Positions 7,736 to 10,142 of a stretch of 10,142 nucleotides of DNA are shown here, piece by piece. Source of the DNA: Deltaproteobacteria bacterium (GTDB lineage: Bacteria > Desulfobacterota > Syntrophia > Syntrophales > UBA2192). Location of the stretch: positions 1-10,142 of the forward strand of contig JAPLJU010000090.1 in the NCBI GenBank assembly GCA_026388445.1, given 5' to 3'. The notes below the pieces were generated by a model. That model searched no databases, was not told where the DNA came from, and saw only the letters and a program-made list of their open reading frames with translations. Position 1 is the stretch's first letter, and each line of letters begins with the position of its first letter. The position numbers and the translations under genes were made by a program.

Positions 7736-8302
7736 TCAGGGGCCCCTTGCCGGTTTCGCCGCCGCTGCCGCGGGCTGATAGGTCACCATCTGCACCAGGA
7801 CCGTGAGATGCTCGGGGCTCTCCTTACTCTTGTTGACGGTGATCTTTTTCACACCGACGGCATCCTCGGGAGAATCGGTATAATAGAGAAACTGCACGAG
7901 CTGCTTGAGCGTCAGCTTCTCGAGACGGATGTCGACAAGCGTTTCCTCGTAGGCGCCGGTGGTCATCCCCCTCGTGGTATTCATGGATTTGATGTTCTGC
8001 CGGACGCCGGCTTCCCGGGCCTTTCGTTCCAGGAAAGAGAAGAGCGTGAAGTCCGGCGACCGCCGCTCGAGGGCGCCTTTCATCACTTCCGTATCCTCCT
8101 TGAGGCCCTCATACTCCTTGCTCAGAACGATCATCTCCTTGAGAACCTTCTCCTGCCGGTCGAGAGCGCTGCTCACCTTTTTCTTATTCTCGAAGAAGGG
8201 GACGAGGGCGAACTGGATCAGGGCGAAGAGCGCGAGCAGCCCCACTCCGCCCACGACGAAGGTCCTTTCCCTTTTTCCCAGTTTTGACCAGAGGTTTCTC
8301 AT
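7736..8302 (-). CDS. gspM: Type II secretion system protein GspM
   Basis: GspM is a bitopic inner-membrane protein that pairs with GspL. The 188-residue product has a short basic cytoplasmic tail, one transmembrane helix (about 14-35), a charged helical segment likely to form a coiled coil (about 38-80), and a ferredoxin-like periplasmic domain (about 83-175), closely like PilO. An Ala/Pro-rich tail ends it. Its ATG overlaps the gspL stop as ATGA, and no strong ribosome site is seen, so its synthesis is probably coupled to gspL, fitting the 1:1 partnership known for these proteins. Sequence conservation in GspM is low, so the call rests on size, topology and position between gspL and gspN. 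Confidence 0.88.
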   Translation of the reverse strand: MRNLWSKLGKRERTFVVGGVGLLALFALIQFALVPFFENKKKVSSALDRQEKVLKEMIVLSKEYEGLKEDTEVMKGALERRSPDFTLFSFLERKAREAGVRQNIKSMNTTRGMTTGAYEETLVDIRLEKLTLKQLVQFLYYTDSPEDAVGVKKITVNKSKESPEHLTVLVQMVTYQPAAAAAKPARGP

Positions 8303-9837
8303 GTCTTTTTTGCCAGCGTGATTTTCATCTCGAACTCCACCCGGTTTCCGCCCCGGGAGAGGTTCGACGACGATATGGCGACGTCCCGGAAGAATTCCGA
8401 ACTGCCCAGTTCTTTTTTGATTCGGTCGGCCGTCTCGAAGTTGTCCGTCTCGCCGCGAAGGCTGATCATATCACCGTCAAAGGAAAAGCCCAGAATCTGG
8501 AAATTGTACGAGACGGAAAGACGCTCGGAGATGTTCCTCAGGACGGTCAGCACGCTTGCCTGCCCGCCGAGACCCCTGGCGAGGGCGGCAAATTTCTTGA
8601 TCTCCGTCAACTTTGTTTTCATCTGGGATGCGGGGTCGACGATGTTCGTCACTTCGGGGCAGCATTGACGGAAGAGGTTGTTGATATCCTTCTTGATATT
8701 TTCGAGCCGGGTGCGATCGGCAAAAAAATCAACGCCTACATCGACGGTTGCAAGGGCGAAGAGAATGCAGGCTCCGATCGCGGCCCACTTGAATTCTTTT
8801 TTGAATTCCATGAAGGAGAGCTTGAACGTGAAGGCTGTCCGTCTGAAATTGAAGCCCACCGCTCCCCGGGGCTGCCGGATCGCCAGGGCAAGGGCCTCGT
8901 TCATGAGAAGGGGATTCCAACGGTCTCTTTCCCCGGCGAAGGGAATATTTTCCATGGAGACCAGATCGACGAAATCGACTGGCACGTTGAAATACCGGCC
9001 CATTTCTTCCTGGATGCGGCTGCAGAGCGCGCCGCCGCCTGTGAGCGACGCCCTCGTCATCTCTTCTTCGAAGTTGCCCAGCATCTTGAGGGATTGAAGC
9101 GTGTTTTTCAGTTCTCCGAAGAACCGCTCACACCCCTGGGAGATCTCCTTCTCGGCGCCGCGAAGCTCGCCCCTTCGTTTTCTCGTCTCCGCGTCGGAGA
9201 TGGGGATTTTCAGTGTCTCCGCCAAAGTTTCAGTGATGGTATCGCCGCCGAAGGCGTAGGATCGAATTTGGAAGAACTTACCGTTTCTGAAAAAGACACC
9301 CACGCTGTCCCGGGCACCGATGTCCAGAAGGATGTGGAAGCCGGTGGGAATGCCGGATTTGACCAACCGGGCCGCCAGCGGCATCGCTTCCACGTCGACA
9401 GCCGAGAGAGATGCATCCGATGCTGAAATCAGCTCCATGCGCTCGTTCGCGACGGACTTCGGGATGACGGCGGCGAAGATGTCGGATTCTGCCGTCTGCG
9501 AGACGACGAAAAAATCGATGAGCGCGTCATCGATAGGATGCGGAATAAGCGGTTCGATTTCAAAAGGGAGCGTCTGCGAGATCTTCCCTTTGTCCTGAAA
9601 GGGGAGGCGGACGTTTCGGAAGAAAAAGCTCTTCGCGGGAAGGGACAGGATGACCTCGTTGCCCCGGAAGGCCGGATCGACAAAGATCCTCTGAAGGCCC
9701 TGGTAGAGGCTTCCGGATTGACGGAGGTCCACGACATCCCAGCCGGTGATCCGGTATTCTTTCTTGAAGGACCGGGTGACCTGAACCACCTTCGCGGTAT
9801 CTTTCCCGATATCAAGACCCAGGATCTTTTTCGACAT
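8299..9837 (-). CDS. gspL: Type II secretion system protein GspL, with PilM-like ATPase fold
   Basis: GspL anchors the GspE ATPase to the inner membrane. The 512-residue protein has a cytoplasmic actin-like (ASKHA) domain like PilM (about 1-325), one transmembrane helix (about 351-372), and a periplasmic ferredoxin-like domain like PilN (about 375-510). Nucleotide-site motifs are visible: phosphate 1 GLDIGKDTAKVVQV (7-20), phosphate 2 LLDIGARDSVGVFF (170-183) and an adenosine motif around SLTGGGALCSRI (264-275). I chose the ATG at 9837, which overlaps the gspK stop by one base as TGATG and has GGAAGG 7 bases upstream; a TTG one codon earlier is less likely. Two adjacent Cys (392-393) lie just past the membrane on the periplasmic side. 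Separate pilM and pilN genes are excluded because both domains are in one frame. Confidence 0.94.
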   Translation of the reverse strand: MSKKILGLDIGKDTAKVVQVTRSFKKEYRITGWDVVDLRQSGSLYQGLQRIFVDPAFRGNEVILSLPAKSFFFRNVRLPFQDKGKISQTLPFEIEPLIPHPIDDALIDFFVVSQTAESDIFAAVIPKSVANERMELISASDASLSAVDVEAMPLAARLVKSGIPTGFHILLDIGARDSVGVFFRNGKFFQIRSYAFGGDTITETLAETLKIPISDAETRKRRGELRGAEKEISQGCERFFGELKNTLQSLKMLGNFEEEMTRASLTGGGALCSRIQEEMGRYFNVPVDFVDLVSMENIPFAGERDRWNPLLMNEALALAIRQPRGAVGFNFRRTAFTFKLSFMEFKKEFKWAAIGACILFALATVDVGVDFFADRTRLENIKKDINNLFRQCCPEVTNIVDPASQMKTKLTEIKKFAALARGLGGQASVLTVLRNISERLSVSYNFQILGFSFDGDMISLRGETDNFETADRIKKELGSSEFFRDVAISSSNLSRGGNRVEFEMKITLAKKT

Positions 9838-10142
9838 CAACGCACCTTCCAGGACAGTATCTTGATCTTCCCGCTCCCGTCCCTCTCCACCATGCCGCTG
9901 ATGGCGCGGTTCAGGGTGCCGATGACACCCGTGGAGGAGACGGAGAAAACTTCGCTTCGAACGGAGAGGAGGTTCGAATTGATTGTGACGGTCTCCATGC
10001 CGCCCACATTCTTATACCACAGGGGATCGGAAAGTCTATCTCTCTCTTTCTTTCTGAAAAGCTCCATCTCTTCAGCCGCCGACTCCGTGATGCCCGGTGC
10101 GAGCGCCCTCAGGACCTGACGCGGGGCCGTGTTGATGTTGAT
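9837..10142 (-). CDS. gspK: Type II secretion system minor pseudopilin GspK, C-terminal part (5' end outside window)
   Basis: The frame is open from the window edge to a TGA at 9839-9837, giving 101 residues; the true start lies beyond the edge. It opens with ININTAPRQVLRAL, the V-N-x-N-T-A-P-x-x-V-L motif characteristic of GspK, the large minor pseudopilin that caps the pseudopilus tip with GspI and GspJ. The C-terminal beta-rich part (about LLSVRSEVFSVSSTGVIG and onward) fits the end of the GspK pilin domain. The stop overlaps the gspL start by one base, so the two genes are probably coupled. The ATG at 10067 is an internal Met and not the start. gspG, H, I and J are expected just upstream. 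Confidence 0.9.
   Translation of the reverse strand: MNINTAPRQVLRALAPGITESAAEEMELFRKKERDRLSDPLWYKNVGGMETVTINSNLLSVRSEVFSVSSTGVIGTLNRAISGMVERDGSGKIKILSWKVR
9845..9850 (-). promoter_or_regulatory. Ribosome binding site of gspL
   Basis: GGAAGG on the minus strand lies 7 bases before the ATG at 9837, within the last codons of gspK. The spacing is good for this ATG and supports it over the TTG at 9840. Confidence 0.6.

Noticed and set aside
8284..9426. A 380-residue plus-strand open frame opposite gspL
   Set aside because: It is a shadow of gspL. No family motif, membrane helix or convincing ribosome site was seen, and the sense frame shows clear conserved motifs.
220..9837. Reading the cluster as a type IV pilus operon (PilB, PilM/N/O, PilQ)
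   Set aside because: GspC with HR and PDZ domains, GspK, GspN, fused GspL and the N0-N3 secretin without an AMIN domain all point to T2SS; no pilT, pilC or pilP is present.

Overview
The window is the distal half of a type II secretion (T2SS, general secretion pathway) operon, read right to left on the minus strand, plus the last 65 codons of an MFS transporter on the plus strand at the left edge. In transcription order the operon carries gspK (C-terminal end only), gspL, gspM, gspN, gspC, a GspA/ExeA-like AAA ATPase, a membrane-anchored TPR protein in the position of GspB, gspD and gspE. Junctions are tight: a 1-base overlap (K/L), a 4-base overlap (L/M), and gaps of 16, 36, 28, 11, 13 and 5 bases. 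This looks like one transcript with much translational coupling. No stretch above 40 bases lacks a gene, and no RNA gene, mobile element, CRISPR array or clear terminator was seen.

The organism is most likely a diderm of the former Deltaproteobacteria (Desulfobacterota, perhaps a Syntrophus-like lineage). This rests on the short GspN, a GspL with intact PilM-like nucleotide motifs, the short ExeA-like ATPase beside a small TPR protein whose N-terminus resembles GspB, and moderately high G+C. It is inference from family resemblance, not from any marker gene.

The genes fit one machine. GspE is the cytoplasmic assembly ATPase. GspL and GspM form the inner-membrane platform that holds GspE, and GspC joins the platform to the outer-membrane secretin GspD through its HR domain. 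GspK caps the pseudopilus. GspN is an accessory periplasmic protein. The GspA-like ATPase and TPR protein sit directly upstream of gspD, where GspA/GspB-type proteins that help the secretin cross the peptidoglycan would be expected. gspF, G, H, I and J are not in the window. The order K-L-M-N-C-(A-B)-D-E is the classical C-to-N order rotated, so the missing genes probably lie past the right edge.

No entirely new system is visible. The points most worth a second look are the embedded GspA/TPR module that lacks a peptidoglycan-binding domain, a long Lys/Ala/Pro-rich extension before the N0 domain of GspD, the intact ATP-site motifs in GspL, and the uncertain start of gspE.
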